Part shown: piece by piece, positions 11,993-23,275 of the stretch
How positions within the stretch are numbered: the stretch's first letter is position 1
Layout of the letters: every line of letters starts with the position of its first letter
NCBI GenBank assembly: GCA_038373885.1
Contig: JAWZYV010014411.1
Span: forward strand, 1 to 64,000
Source of the DNA: Cheiracanthium punctorium
Lineage: Eukaryota; Arthropoda; Arachnida; Araneae; Cheiracanthiidae
DNA: 64,000 bases
Direction: 5' to 3'
Notes under the pieces: generated by a model
Told to the model about the DNA's origin: nothing
Seen by the model: the letters and a program-made list of their open reading frames with translations, nothing else
Databases searched by the model: none
Program-made: the position numbers and the translations under genes

Positions 11993-12754
11993 ACCTAACC
12001 TCCCTCCCTCCCCACTCGAGACGCAAAGAAAACGATGGGGGATGCATTTTTTTTTTGTTCTTTTTTTGTCTACTATTTCAATTTATTTAATGTTTATTTC
12101 TTTTTTTAAAGTCATGTTCCTCTATTGCTTATCTCCCCCCCCCCTCCCCCGATCTCCACTTTATTTTCCCTTTTCACTCAGGTTCTCTAAGATTTTTTTT
12201 TTTTCCTTCCGAATGACAACTTCCTTTTTTCCGTGTATCCTTTTGTTTACATTTCTCACTTTCTTACCTTCCTGCGTTGTGTCACATGGTGTTTTTGAAG
12301 TCGAAGAAGGGCCTACCCCTTGTACCACCCGTAAACGTACGTCTTGACCTATTTTTTATAGTATATGCCCAGAAAAAAATTTCGGGGGGGGGGGGGGTCC
12401 AAATGGTGAAAAAGGCAGAATTTTTCGCAAACAGACTTCGTCATTCTTATGTTGTTAACAAAAACTGAAATTTCGGGGGGTCCGGACCCCCTGGACCACC
12501 CCCCTGGGTACGTCCTTGGTATATGCGTGTTTAAGCAAAGGTTTTTTTTATATTTCATTTTGAAATTAACATTAACATAAGCTTTTTTGCACGCTTCCTT
12601 AACAACTAAAAGATACCCAGACCTGAAATTCAGTCTCCCTACACTATTACCTTAAAAACAGTAGATGTCCCGTTTTGAGGAAGAAAATATATACACTAAT
12701 GTCAAAAAAGTAGATGATGTCCCGTTTTGAAGGAAAAAATAAATGGTCACGTTA
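11779..12754. mobile_element. hAT-like element with TAAGGTGACCA ends
   Basis: The ends TAAGGTGACCA and (reverse complement) TAACGTGACCA are followed by CGTCCCGTTTTGA-like inner repeats on both sides. The flanks GCTATAGA (11771-11778) and GCTAGAGA (12755-12762) match in 7 of 8 bases. It contains a 41-base poly(A) run at 11951-11991 and a G-rich MITE fragment. No transposase is recognisable. Confidence 0.6.
12376..12522. mobile_element. G-rich MITE fragment (GGACGTACCCAGGGGG family)
   Basis: A poly-G run is followed by GGTCCAAATGGTGAAAAAGGC; the right end in reverse complement reads CCAAGGACGTACCCAGGGGG. A diverged copy with the same order (GTCCAAAAGGTGGGAAAGGC, later CCTTGGACCACCCACC) lies at 41700-41850. 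The left border is unclear. Confidence 0.4.
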
Positions 12755-12784
12755 GCTAGAGAACAGGCAGCGTTATAAGATTAA

Positions 12785-12990
12785 GACCCGCTCAATTTGG
12801 AACCTCATCAGAAGGTGGGGGAGTTCTGAATGTTGGCACCCCTTGGTAACTGCTACAGACCGCCGAGAGGACTTTCGGAACTACGGATTTAATGTGCACG
12901 TACACGGTGGTCTTTAGTGGTACGCCGGTATCGAACCCACAACCTTCCGGTTACGAGTCCAACGCCTTAACCACTGGGATATCACTAGAA
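12785..12990 (-). mobile_element. tRNA-derived SINE, threonine-like head
   Basis: The reverse complement of 12907-12988 reads as a tRNA-like promoter head. It has an A box in AGTGGTTAAGGCGTTGGAC, a CGT-centred anticodon-like loop (CTCGTAACC) and a B box in GGTTGTGGGTTCGATACC. The body continues toward 12785. The acceptor stem does not close as in a functional tRNA and there is an attached tail, so a SINE is preferred over a tRNA gene. Confidence 0.7.
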
Positions 12991-13011
12991 AAACTCTGTT
13001 CAAACATTTAG

Positions 13012-14735
13012 TGATAAAGCTGATTTTACGCCCCCCTCTTCTGCTTGCGCCCCTCGAAAGGGCTATCTCTGCTGCGACTTTGCTTGAAATACCCATTACA
13101 GGAGCTGCGAACTCAGGAAACTTGAGCGATACAAAAAACTTAAGCCCGAAGCACCCCACAGCTGTAATTCACGGGGGGCGTAGAAGTGGCTAAATAAAAA
13201 AATTTTGTTAAAGGAGAGTGTCAAAATCAAACGCATTTCCCTTTTTACCAAGGAGATATAAACTGCATGAATTTTATTTTTTTACTCATTTCTTGTCTAA
13301 TGACTTAAACGATTCTTTGTCGCCCTACATTACATTCCGATTGATTAGGGGTGCACTAATGGAGTGGAATCTTCCTCTGTAACTTTTAGCATGATCTTCC
13401 GGAATTTCATATCGTGAAGGAATTTGGTTTATTTATCATCTGAAAAATGTCTCTCATGTCTCCCCGTTAAAATTTTCTACCTGCGCCCCTGAGCTTAGTT
13501 CCCAGTAAATGGACTCTTGCTGTTCTATGGACACAGTCATGTTTTGTCCTCTAACAGATTAGAAAAGCTATTTAAACATCCTGTCACAAAGCTGATTTTG
13601 CGCCCCTCGAAAGGGCTATCCCCGCCTCACCCTCGCTGCGAACTCAGGAAACTGAAGCATTCTTCAGTTATAATTCACAAGGGTGCAAAAGTGGCGAAAT
13701 GAAAGATTTTTGTTTAGTAAGGGGCGTCAAAATCAGTCACATTTCCCTTTTGCCAACGCGATATAAAACACTTAAGGTTGAAGTATCCCACAGCTGCAAA
13801 ACTGCAAAAATTTACTTTTTAATTTATTTTTCAGTTCATTTCAAATGGCTTAGACGATTTCTTTGTCTCCCTCACTGTAGAATATATTCTGATGGATCAC
13901 GGCGTACTAAAGGAGTAAAAACTGAAATATATCGTGTTTACTCGAGTAATAGTCGCCCAATTTTGTCAATTTTTCATGTGAAAATGTAGGTGCCACTATT
14001 ATGCGGGGAAAATCTACTACATAATATTGTAAGTATAAAGTTATTTTTTCTGCTTCAAAACGGGGGTGCGACTATTATGCGAGGGAGGCTATTACACGAG
14101 TAAACACAGCATCTTCCTTTGAAACTTTTTTAAGCATGATCTTTTGAAATTTTATATTATTTATTACTGTTATTTCTTTTATTTACGCTCTGAAAAGTCT
14201 GTTCCTCTTGGAGTGATATATCTGTTTCATTTGGAAACAGGAGTATAGCCCGGTGTAACCTAGCAGAACCGTCCAAATTTTGCTCCCCCCACCCCTTTAT
14301 GCAGCTTTAATGACGACTTCATAGTTTTTCAGCCCCGGGAATCAGAGGCGGCATTTCAATTTTTCATTTAGGGGTGCAAGATTTGATGTACTAAAATCCA
14401 GAATATGAAATAAATAAAATGTTTTTTTGAATTTGGGGGTGCGACTGCGCTCCCTATTATCCGCACTTGCCCAGAATCATTATACTAATAAAATCCTGTC
14501 CTTTCCTCGCCTCTACAGATGCGGTGTATTGAAAAGAGAAACTAATAAGAAAAACTATATAAACCTATGTGATCCTTCTGATTTTGCGCCCCGTCTTCTG
14601 TTTGCGCCCTATTTGGAAAACCGATTCTAGGAGCTGAAAAAACTTAGGAAGTATCCCAGAACTTTAATTCACCGGGGCGCAGAAGTAGCTAAAAATAATA
14701 TTTTTGTAAAGAGGGGCGTCAAATTAAGTGCATTT
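13012..14735. repeat. Three degenerate blocks sharing GCGCCCCTCGAAAGGGC and GGGGCGTCAAA
   Basis: Blocks starting near 13018, 13590 and 14575 each run through CTGATTTT-CGCCCC, an AACTCAGGAAACT-like word, TAATTCAC-GGGG and then AGGGGCGTCAAA. They are spaced by about 570 and 985 bp; the last spacing includes an inserted MITE. They seem to be internal duplications of the 9.4 kb hAT, whose left end also has repeated TTTTACGCCCCTTCATAT words at 8617-8680. Confidence 0.55.
13930..14110. mobile_element. MITE with GTTTACTCGAGTAATAGTCGC ends (about 180 bp)
   Basis: The left end GTTTACTCGAGTAATAGTC matches the inverted right end GTTTACTCGTGTAATAGCC. The internal GTGCGACTATTATGCG motif and the word CTACATAATATTG are shared with the copy at 16621-16785. 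There is no open frame and no clear target duplication. The superfamily is not assigned. Confidence 0.65.
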
Positions 14736-14959
14736 TCTTTTCCGCTAACTTGATTAAAAAAAGAAAAAAAAAACTAGATTTTATGTAGCTTTGTTCAAAA
14801 TTTATTATAGCTTGTCCTTTTATATTTTTTTGCACATTTCTTTTGAAGTATATCAGAAAGGAAGGTAACTTGAGAAACCATTTCTTTAAACATCTGGATA
14901 AGGTGGCAGTGACAACTCAAAATAATTATAGGCAGGGTGCGAATCATAGAACTAGGATA

Positions 14960-15225
14960 GGGACGTAGAAGAGAAATGAGTATGGAGATTCTGACCGCAA
15001 CACCTACGGGAGGACGGGCGGAAGGAGGGATAGATTTCCTACTGGTGGGCGTTTTCCGTTTTCCAGATCTCCCTTCGGGTCGCGAAACAACTCGAAAACA
15101 TCTTGTACGGCAATCACATTGTGTTGAAGTGCAACTGTTTATGTCGGCATCCTATGCTGGCATTCAGCATCGCAGGGCGCAACGATACACTAGTGTACTG
15201 GTAATTCTTACCATACTACTTTAAT
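14960..15225 (+). other. GC-richer open stretch of unknown nature
   Basis: An 82-codon frame from ATG 14976 lies in a short patch clearly richer in GC than its surroundings. The translation has no recognised domain. It might be a promoter-proximal exon of the gene whose candidate later exon is at 17416-17751, but nothing links them except strand and position. Confidence 0.15.
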
Positions 15226-15229
15226 GATT

Positions 15230-16095
15230 TTTATACACAATAGGCTTTTATAAGCTCGTCTTTGCACGTTCGTGTGTGCCTGCAACATATTACCCTTTAC
15301 TTAGGCTGTCATATGACTAATGATCTCTTTCAAGTACTTGTTAAACATCTTTGCCGCTTGGTGTGTTAGTTGTTTGACAAACGACTACGACTCTTTTGTA
15401 CATAGCACGTTTACACCATAGATCTTCTGTTCTATGGTTTGCACTAAAATGGTACTTTTTTTTATGAATACATGGGATGCACTTAATAGAGTATAGTGGA
15501 TTTTTCTGTTTGGCTTGTCCACTTAAAAGTAATTGAAAGAATATTCACAAAAGCAGCGGTAGAGTTGAAAGGAGTAACTTATCTGATTCTTTCGATTTAT
15601 TCTGATCGTTCGGCGTTCTTGAAATAAATATTTTTCAGGCATTGCTATATTACAAAACAGCTTTAAGCACATGCACATGAAGACTTTTCTTTCAAATCTA
15701 CGACTTCACTGTTTTGCAGTTTTTAATTTCTAGCTATTTCACTCGCGGAACTTAAATCTCTGAAAAATGTCGTTGGCAGGTATGATCCTCACCGTACAAG
15801 AAATTGCTAACAAAGTGTGTTCTACATAAATTTATTAGTAAAAACAAAAGTTTTGAAGAAAAAATATCATTTTAATTTTATAATTCTGTAATCGGCTATA
15901 AATTACGTCGATAATGAATCAGTTTATAGAAACTACGACATAAATTTTTCAATGATTAATATTTTAAAGACCTGTCATCTCATAAAACACCTTGCATCAC
16001 AATTTTTCATAGGACCACTCAAAATGTAGCAAAGAAATGTAATAAGAATGTCCTAGGAAAAGGGAGCAGAAACGTTTTTCCATCTACATGGTAGA
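15230..16095. other. AT-rich DNA, nothing recognised
   Basis: No repeat ends, exon-like frames or retroposon motifs that I can support. Confidence 0.4.
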
Positions 16096-16099
16096 TTTT

Positions 16100-16335
16100 G
16101 GATTGTGTGTGATTAGGGCGAACCTGCGCGAAGGGTATCTGCCTAAGATGAAGGATGCCTTGGTAGGAGGACTTTCTAAGGCGTTCTAACGCGTATTCAC
16201 ATTACATTTGGAGAAAACCTACCTAAACTCCAGACCGTTTGATTGACGACCGCGCGATGGGACCCGAACCCCGGACCTTCACACTTCGGTCGTCTACCAT
16301 TTCAGTGATATAACCACTGTGCCATGGTGAGGCTC
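16100..16335 (-). mobile_element. tRNA-derived SINE with TCTAACGCGTATTCACRTTA core
   Basis: The reverse complement has a tRNA-like head (CACAGTGGTTATATCACTG, then GGTCCGGGGTTCGGGTCCC), a central GTTTTCTCCA segment, the core ATGTGAATACGCGTTAGAAC, and a tail with GACTTTCTAAG-like words. The same core occurs at 44340-44380 and 51180-51215 on the same strand. This is a dispersed family. Confidence 0.7.
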
Positions 16336-16620
16336 GTATATGGTACTGTGGGAAATTCATAATTTATTTTTTTTAATTATGTATATTTTTTAATGCCATC
16401 AATTTTTCAAATTTTGGTACAGAAAAAATAAATGTCCGTTTCTATTTCTGTGATTTTATCACTGCCCTACTGGCGATCCTAAGAAAAATTACCTTTTAAG
16501 TTTAAAAATTTGTAAATTTTGATATCAATTTAAAATACGAGAGAGAGAGACTCATTTTATGAAAAATAATAGTAATAATAATAATTGTTATGTTTCATAG
16601 CGATAGCATTAACATTTTCA

Positions 16621-16785
16621 CTCATGTAATAATCGCATTTTTTTGCCAGTTTTTCATGGTGAAAGTTTAGGTGCGACTATTATGAGGGGAAAATCTAGTA
16701 CATAATATTGGAACTCTAAAGCTATTTTTTCTGCTTCAAAATGGGGGTGCGACAATTATGTGAGGGCGACTACGGTATAGCCATA
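16621..16785. mobile_element. MITE copy (CTCATGTAATAATCGC / GGGCGACTACGG)
   Basis: A diverged copy of the element at 13930-14110. It shares GGTGCGACTATTATG, GGGGAAAATCTA, ACATAATATTG, CTGCTTCAAAA and GGGGGTGCGAC in the same order. The right terminus has lost its ACTCG word. Confidence 0.6.
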
Positions 16786-17415
16786 CATTTTTTAGCTAAA
16801 CAGCACAGTGTCGTCAGGCCATTATTCAGAGCAAACTTAACGTTGGTGCTTGTCAAAAGTAGCGATTTTTGTTGATCGCGCCGAAACTAATACAGCTGAT
16901 TTTCAGTCGGAACATATAAAAGGAAATAACTTTCTTAGTGGAGCAAAGTGAAGATCTCACTATAAATATAATGAGCAGATGTTCTTTATTTTCGAGGACG
17001 CCTTGAATACTGAAAGCAAATATTTAAATACCAAGAACACTATGAATAGTAATTGTTCCTTCAATGAAAACAAAACTGTTTCGTCTATAAAAAAAACTTT
17101 AAAATAGAATACTGTATTGCACTAGTTTCTGCTTTTATTTGACTTTTAAAAATTAACTAGCTGCCTCAAAATAGAAATTTTGGTCACGTTACTATAAATA
17201 AATACTATGATATAAACATTAGGGTGATAAATACAAAAATATTCTGCAGCATTTTATTTGAAAAATATGTAGTGAAATTTACGATCGAAAATTAAAAAAT
17301 ATGATTGAAATATTTATTATCCTACATAAATATTATCATCGAGCTACGCCATTTCACTTTGCATCTTACCTAAATAATCTTTTTTTCTTTCTTTTTTTCT
17401 TTTCCTCCTTCTCAG

Positions 17416-17751
17416 CTGGCTCTGCGAACTCAAACGCACGTAATCGCCATCAATCATACCAGCAAGGTTGAAAGCCTTGAAAGCTATTTGCTGAACAAGC
17501 TGTCACTCAAACTACGCAAAGAGGCTTTACCGCCAATGAACCCAGTCCTCAACTCGAGGGTGGGGATTACGAATCACATGAACTGGTGGTCGAAGCAAAG
17601 CATGGCGATTTCCTATCTAGTCCTTAAAAGATCTATGGTGCGAATTGACTGGGGGGACCGTCCAAAGACCACCCCTGCGGAAGAGGGTAATTTAGCATAC
17701 CCTGGAGGTGGAGGCCTGGACACTGAGTGGACATCTGTTTCCCATGAATGA
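17416..17751 (+). other. Exon-like open frame behind a strong splice acceptor (identity unknown)
   Basis: A pyrimidine tract of about 35 bases ends in CTCAG at 17415. The frame from 17416 stays open for 111 codons to a stop at 17749-17751. The first half (LALRTQTHVIAINHTSK, then LNKLSLKLRKEALPPMNPVL) looks protein-like and GC-rich against the surroundings. The second half is glycine/proline-rich and may be inserted sequence. I recognise no domain. It lies inside the 9.4 kb hAT, so it may be a captured host exon or part of a decayed element gene. Confidence 0.3.
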
Positions 17752-18399
17752 AAAAAGAAGCGATCAAAGAACGCTTCCTGACAATACACAGCGGCAACTT
17801 TAGAAGTGTTTAAAAGTATTTGTGACAATATTACTGTTTAAAAGCTTGATAATATTATGAGAGCGGTCAGGGCGCCCATCTGAATAACCAAAAAAAAAAA
17901 AGGGAGAATGTGTGGAAACACGAAAAAAAGTGAAAATTGGCGCCCCTCGATTGAAACTCAAGCGTAGGCGACCGCCTACGTCGCCTACGCCTCAAACCGG
18001 CCCTGTTTTTGCAGTTATTTCAGCAAATATTACAAACGTTTTAGTTAATTCGATGTTTAAAAGTATTAAATTAGGACTTTCAATTCAAAATAAATTGGTA
18101 TTTATTATAAATTTGTTAAACTTTCTTACTTTTCATTGTATAAATGAAATGTTCAAAAGTAAAGACAATCCACGAATTTAGAGAATAAAATATGTAATGC
18201 ACTTACGTTTATTTTACTTCAAAATTCCGTTATTTTACATTGTTTTGCATTCTGTGATTTTAAATTTTCATAAAAATATTCACATTTTAAAAGTCCGCTG
18301 AAAATAGAGTGAGACACACATTTTCTTCCATTTGGACACCTCTTTTTATGGTTTTGAAAGGTTGAAGCATTAAAGTTTATGTGGTTTTGGTCGTGAAGC

Positions 18400-18600
18400 G
18401 CAGGGCCTTATTATTATATGGGCAAATCGGGACTTTACTCAGGGGCCCCGAATTGAAAGGGCCCCTAATTTTAAATGTTTTTTTAAATATTCTTTTTTAT
18501 ATCAAAATTTTATGAAAAATATAACAAATTTCATAGATTGGGGCCTCCAAATCTATCAATGCTCGGTGCCCCTGTTGGTCATAATCGGGCGCTGGTAAAG
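18400..18600. mobile_element. Probable hAT MITE fragment (CAGGGCCTTATTATTATATGG)
   Basis: CAGGGCCTTATTATT followed by GGGCAAATCGGG and GGGGCCCCGAA resembles hAT ends seen elsewhere here; GGTGCCCCTG near 18570 may be the other side. No target duplication was found. It lies inside the right half of the pogo-like element. Confidence 0.3.
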
Positions 18601-18934
18601 TGTCTTCATTATCGGAGTCAGTTTCACTTTCCTGGCCTCCATTTTTATCATCTGTTACTCTTCCACTAAGTGGTCTGTTCAAAAATTAAAATTTTCTTCA
18701 AAAGTAACAAAAAAAAAAAAAAAAGAAAAATCAAAGGTAAATCTGAAATATTCACTATGGGAAGATAAGCTCTTCGTTATATGGAGAATGTTTATAGTGC
18801 TATTTCAGCCTAAAAGTTACGTTTCCATGAAAAATTTCGTTATTGGGAGAAATTCGTTGTAAGGAGACTTCGTTATAGGGAGATTCTACTGTATCTATAG
18901 GCTTTTGATATCGTTGGAGAAAGTCTAGCTCTTG

Positions 18935-19084
18935 CAGGGCCGGCCCAAGGGGGGTGCGAATGTAGGCGATCGCCTAAGGCCCCGCTCCTGGGCCATTTTA
19001 TTGCTATCTCATAAGACATGACAGAGAAGAGGCCCCGCTCTTGCGCTTCGCCTGGGGCCCCGCACGCCCCTCGGGCCGTCTCTG
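18935..19084. mobile_element. hAT-type MITE (CAGGGCCGGCCC / GGGCCGTCTCTG), 7-bp duplication
   Basis: 150 bp with inverted ends CAGGGCCGGCCC and CAGAGACGGCCC. It is flanked by GCTCTTG at 18928-18934 and 19085-19091. Internal words GATCGCCTAAGGCCCCGC and CTATCTCATAAGACATGA are nearly identical to the copy at 52551-52717. It has no coding capacity. Confidence 0.85.
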
Positions 19085-19257
19085 GCTCTTGATATAGATT
19101 TCACGCTTAAGAGACATGCTTTAAATTTTTATTTTAAAAAATTGGCGCAAGGACATCTGATTCGGCTTGGGTATAATATAATATCAAAATTGAAGGGGGA
19201 GACGGTCCTTGACTTTGTTTAATATTACAGGGGATGACGACCGTTAAAATGTTAAAG

Positions 19258-19463
19258 CAGGTATGGGCAACCTTTGAAAAGTTGTGGACCAAATTTTAGG
19301 ATGTTAGCGAAGTCGCGGGTCAAACTTGCGGATTTTAGTGAAGTGGCGGGCCGTATAATTGGGATTTATATGGGATATTGAATGGTTTATACGGAGTTTT
19401 CAAATGTTCCGCGGGCCGGATCAAAAGCCGTTGCGGGCCACATCCGGCAGTTGCCCATATGTG
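19258..19463. mobile_element. hAT MITE (CAGGTATGGGCAAC)
   Basis: The ends CAGGTATGGGCAAC and (reverse complement) CACATATGGGCAAC are inverted. The flanks TGTTAAAG and TGCTAAAG match in 7 of 8 bases. The interior has repeated GCGGGCCG and GCGGGTCA words. No open frame. Confidence 0.8.
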
Positions 19464-19731
19464 TGCTAAAGTGTAATATTTCAGCCTTCGAAATACGTTT
19501 GAGTAATTTGTTTCTATTTAGCTTATAGAACTTCAGATACAGACATTTTAATATTAGTCAGCCGGAAATATTTGAAACCAAAAGTAGCATTCTGCTATCG
19601 GAAGTGAATCGTATTTCTGCTCATGCAAACGGCGATAGGGTTTGAACTGAATGACGTTTGTCGGACATAACCCCCCCCCCCATGGTGCCCCTCTGCAAAC
19701 GTAAAAAAGCCGCCCCTTTTGTGCTCTAGAT

Positions 19732-19955
19732 CAGTGGTTCCCAAACTATGGGCCGCGACCCATTGTTGGGTCACGGGAGCAATTTCGGTTGGTCGAAAAG
19801 GGTGGGGAAAATTAAACTTTCGTATTTTATATATACAGTAAACTATACTATTTTATATAGCCTATATTGGTTATCGTTATGTAGTAGTGGGTCGCGAAAG
19901 AAAATCTAGTTGAAGATTTTTTGAATAGAAGGACAAAAAAAATTGGGAACCACTG
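19732..19955. mobile_element. hAT MITE (CAGTGGTTCCCAA)
   Basis: The ends CAGTGGTTCCCAA and TTGGGAACCACTG are perfect 13-bp inverted repeats. The perfect 8-bp duplication CTCTAGAT lies at 19724-19731 and 19956-19963. No coding capacity. Confidence 0.92.
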
Positions 19956-20244
19956 CTCTAGATCAAGATTTTCTCAGTTTTAGTTCGAAATGGCCCCCGT
20001 TTCGACGATGGCACCCAGACAGTGCCGGATTAACAATATAGCAGAAGTAGCAAATGCTACGGGCTCCGCGCTTTTGGGGGCCCCGCGCCTTTACCTTGAA
20101 AGTTTTCGTTCTTTCACCTCCAAGATCCAGCTTTTTAACACTTTCCAACGAGTTAGAAAAGTGTTTATGATTTCGGTTTGTCCGTCTGTGTATCCTTGCT
20201 CAAACTCGCGTAAATATGCATCGATTTCTAAGAATTTTATATAA

Positions 20245-21579
20245 GTTACTCTTATATACTGTACCATGTACCCTATTGAAAATGTGTTTGTAGCATCCTT
20301 ACCTACTATATAGTTGCGCTGATCCCTGACTTTAAGATAAAACGTTTTCCGCCATTACTGTAAAAAGATTACAAAGTCAAGGACAAAAAGCCCAAAAACT
20401 TCTTCACCGTTTGTACGATCGGCTTGAAAATTTTCACAACTACGTAAAAAAGTATAGAAAATAATCTGTTCTACCCTAAAAATCTGAAAATCCACCCGTT
20501 CCCTCATTTTTAAGCGATATTTCACTATTTTCAGCACCATTTCATTTCGAGAGTCAAAAAAGTGAATCATTTGCGTGACAAAATTAGCTATTTCAAGTGA
20601 AAACTACGTCATACAATTGGGGATACCAATTTGGTAAAAATAATTTTTCCAGATTACACAGTCTATTACTTTTTTTTTTCACAAATAAATCATCTGCTGG
20701 ATATTTGAATTGTTGTGCACACGAAACGAAAGCTTTCGACTGCGAAAAGATTCCGCGCGTTTCCAGAAGAGCATGAAATTCGATTTGGGTCTGTAATAAA
20801 AATTGAATATGAACTTATTTATTTTAGATGGATGAAAATTAAATATATTGAATGAAGACATATTTTCGTAAAATGCTTTTCTACCACCCATTGTAATTGC
20901 CTCCACAACGGGCGTTGACTTCTAGTTTTAGAGATATTCTGATTTTTGAAATGAAACAAAATTGGATTACAAGATGAAGCTTTCCATCGAAAATAGTGCC
21001 TGTATAAGTTAAAAGTTTTTCTTCGAGAGCACTCAAAATAATTTCAATGCAGTATGGTCAATCGCAGTTTAGAGACAGGCATCTATTTTAAGCAAATAAT
21101 CAGGGCCGGATTGGCATATATATTACTAAGGCTCTCAAAATAGTGCTCTCCATTGAGAATGATGTCTGTATTATGAATAGTTCTAAAGGAGCACTCAAAA
21201 GAATTCCAATACATTTGAGAGACGCTAATACATTTCTAGCACAAGACAATGAGTATAAAATTTTTATATTCTTCAGTTAAACGTTTAAAAAAAAATTAAA
21301 GGTCTTTTATAGGGTCTCATAAAATTGCATTTATACTGATAATACAACGTTTTCTTATTTACTAAATCTCGCCAGTCTTAAGGAAAATACATCGCCAAAT
21401 TTGTGGCAAAAATATTTTTGCATTGGAAAGTGTTTTATAATATATGCGTTTGGTATGATTTATCTTTCTTGTTTTTTAAGGCAACAGATAAATCTTGCAA
21501 TTCTTTCTTTCTTTCTTTTCTTTTTTTTTTTGGGTAAGAGAACTTTTGAAGCTCTATATGGAACTGTAAATCAGTTGTA
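20245..21579. other. AT-rich inner part of the large hAT, no gene
   Basis: The block has two loosely similar halves (GCTCTCAAAATAGTGC near 21132 and GCACTCAAAATAATTTC near 21030). No domain, splice-bounded frame or further element end is identified. Confidence 0.35.
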
Positions 21580-21751
21580 CACTATAAGAAAAAACCATGC
21601 TAATTTACAGCACAGTGTGCTGGTAATCATAACGCCAACACCTGTGCTGTAAATTTCAAGCACTTTGAATTTTCAAGCACTGTGTTGTAAATTTACAACA
21701 CCGTGTTGTAAATAGTTGGCACGATGGCACGGTGGCACAACAGCACATGTG

Positions 21752-21976
21752 CTGTAAATTTACAGCACCGTGTTGTAAAATTACAGCACATCATTTTCAA
21801 GTACCTATGTAAATTCACAACACTGTGTTGTAAAATTACAACACTTCATTTTTCAAGCATCTATGTGAATTTACAACACTGTGTTGTAAAATTAAAGCAC
21901 CTCATTTTTCGAGCACTTATGTAAATTTACAACACCATGCTATAAAATTACAGCGCCTGATTTTTCAAGCACTGTT
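21752..21976. repeat. Tandem array of four 55-56 bp units with internal palindromes
   Basis: Units start at about 21752, 21810, 21866 and 21921. Each reads GTAAATTTACAACACTGTG, then TTGTAAAATTACA, then TTTTTCAAGCAC. Each unit contains the dyad TTACAACAC-TGTTGTAA. Looser related words extend from 21600 to 22050. Confidence 0.75.
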
Positions 21977-22137
21977 GTGTATTTTTACAGCACTTGAATT
22001 TTCAAGCACTGTAACGTGTTTTCACAGTTCTTGAACTTTCAAGTACTTTCATGGAATTGTACTGCTCTTCTGTGTAAGTTTTAGCCTGATGCAATTTTTC
22101 TGTACACATGCATTTATAATTACGTTTCGAGCAAAAA

Positions 22138-23275
22138 TTTATACCTGTCCCTCGATTTGCACGGCACTCAATTTACACGTTTTTAAATGAAAACTTTTTT
22201 ATTTTATTTTATTGTGTGTGTACATCATACACATTTACAATTACTTTTCAAACAAATTTACAGCTATCCCTCTATTTGCTCGGTACTCAATTTACGCGGT
22301 TTTCAAAAGAAAACTTTAGTTTTTTAAATATTATTTATGGGATCCTACAATTTACAATTACATTTCAATCAAATTTACAGCTATCTTCTATATTCACTTT
22401 ACTCAATTTACACGGTTTCGCGTTTACACGGTTTACATGTTTTTTTTTTTTAATCCTACACATTTACAAGTAATTTTCAAACAAATTTACACATATCCCT
22501 CGATTTGCACGGTACTCAATTTACACTGCTTTTAAATGAAAACTTATTTTACAGGTTTTTTAAATTTTATTTATTGGATTCTACAATTTACAATTACAAA
22601 GAAATTTACAGAACTATCCTTCAATATGCACGGTACTCAGTTTTACACGGTTTCACTTTTATATGGTTTAAAATGATTTTTTAAATGGTTTTTCTTTCCT
22701 TATCCTCCAGTTTACAATTAATTTTGTGACAAATTTACTCCCATCCCTCGATTTGCACGGTACTCAGTTTACACTGTTTTTAAATGAGAACTTATTTTAG
22801 AGTTTTTTTATTATTTTATTTATTGGGTCTTATACAATTTAACATTACATTTCAAACAAATTTACAGCTATCCTTTCATATGCACAGTACTCAATTTACA
22901 CGGTTTCGTGTTTATACGGGTTTTGGAATGAATTATTTTTTTCAGTTTTGTTAAATCCTAATATTTGCAATTAATTTTTAAACAAATTTACGCTTATCCC
23001 TCGATTAGCACGGTATTCAATTTACACTGTTTTTAAATGAAAACTTATTTTAGAGGGTTTTTATTTTAAATTTTATTTATTGGATCCTACAATGTACAAT
23101 TACATTTAAAACAAATTTATGGCTATTCTTCAGTATGCCCGGTACTCAATTTATACGGTTTCGTGTTTACACGGTTTTTAAATAATTTTCTTTTATCCTA
23201 CACATTTACAATTAATTTTCAAACAAATTTACCCCGATTTGCGCAGTACTAAACTTACACTGTTTTTAAATGAAA
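22138..23275. repeat. Tandem array of ~120-bp units with two alternating types
   Basis: The word CCCTCGATTTGCACGGTACT and its variants recur at about 22148, 22269, 22383, 22496, 22617, 22742, 22869, 22995, 23120 and 23230. One unit type continues TTTACACTGTTTTTAAATG, the other TTTACACGGTTTCGTGTTT. The two alternate from about 22383 onward, giving a ~245-bp higher-order unit. The array is a minisatellite inside the 21580-30545 element. Confidence 0.75.

Larger units (their letters stand above)
8573..18005. mobile_element. 9.4 kb hAT element with perfect 8-bp target duplication
   Basis: The left end CAGGGCCGGTCTTAGGC and the right end (reverse complement CAGGGCCGGTTTGAGGC) are inverted repeats. 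Both are flanked by TTTTTGCA, at 8565-8572 and 18006-18013. The flanks are themselves the two halves of the pogo-like element. Contents include three repeats around a hAT first exon (8900-11300), a nested TGACC-type hAT (11779-12754), SINEs, triplicated GCGCCCC-rich blocks (13012-14735) and an exon-like frame at 17416-17751. The catalytic transposase core is missing, so the copy is non-autonomous or decayed. Confidence 0.8.
8487..18891. mobile_element. Tigger/pogo-like element, split by a nested hAT
   Basis: The left end is CAATTGAATCTCCC followed by TATAACGAA. The right end in reverse complement is CAGTAGAATCTCCC followed by TATAACGAA and is flanked by TA. Further inner matches (TTTCGTTGTACGGAGA against TTCGTTGTAAGGAGA) support one element. 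Without the inserted 9.4 kb hAT it would be about 1 kb. No transposase is recognisable, so it was probably a non-autonomous copy. Confidence 0.65.

Noticed and set aside
12042..12347. 101-codon hydrophobic frame as a membrane protein
   Set aside because: The Phe/Leu/Ser richness comes from T-rich low-complexity DNA inside a hAT element. There is no signal-peptide logic or family motif.
12907..12988. Functional tRNA-Thr gene
   Set aside because: The A and B boxes are present but the acceptor stem does not close, and a SINE body is attached. The same holds for the other tRNA-like pieces at 16255, 51240 and 54449.
18497..18682. Acidic minus-strand frame as a transposase piece
   Set aside because: The serine/aspartate-rich stretch has no conserved residue pattern, and orientation and position do not fit the surrounding element.
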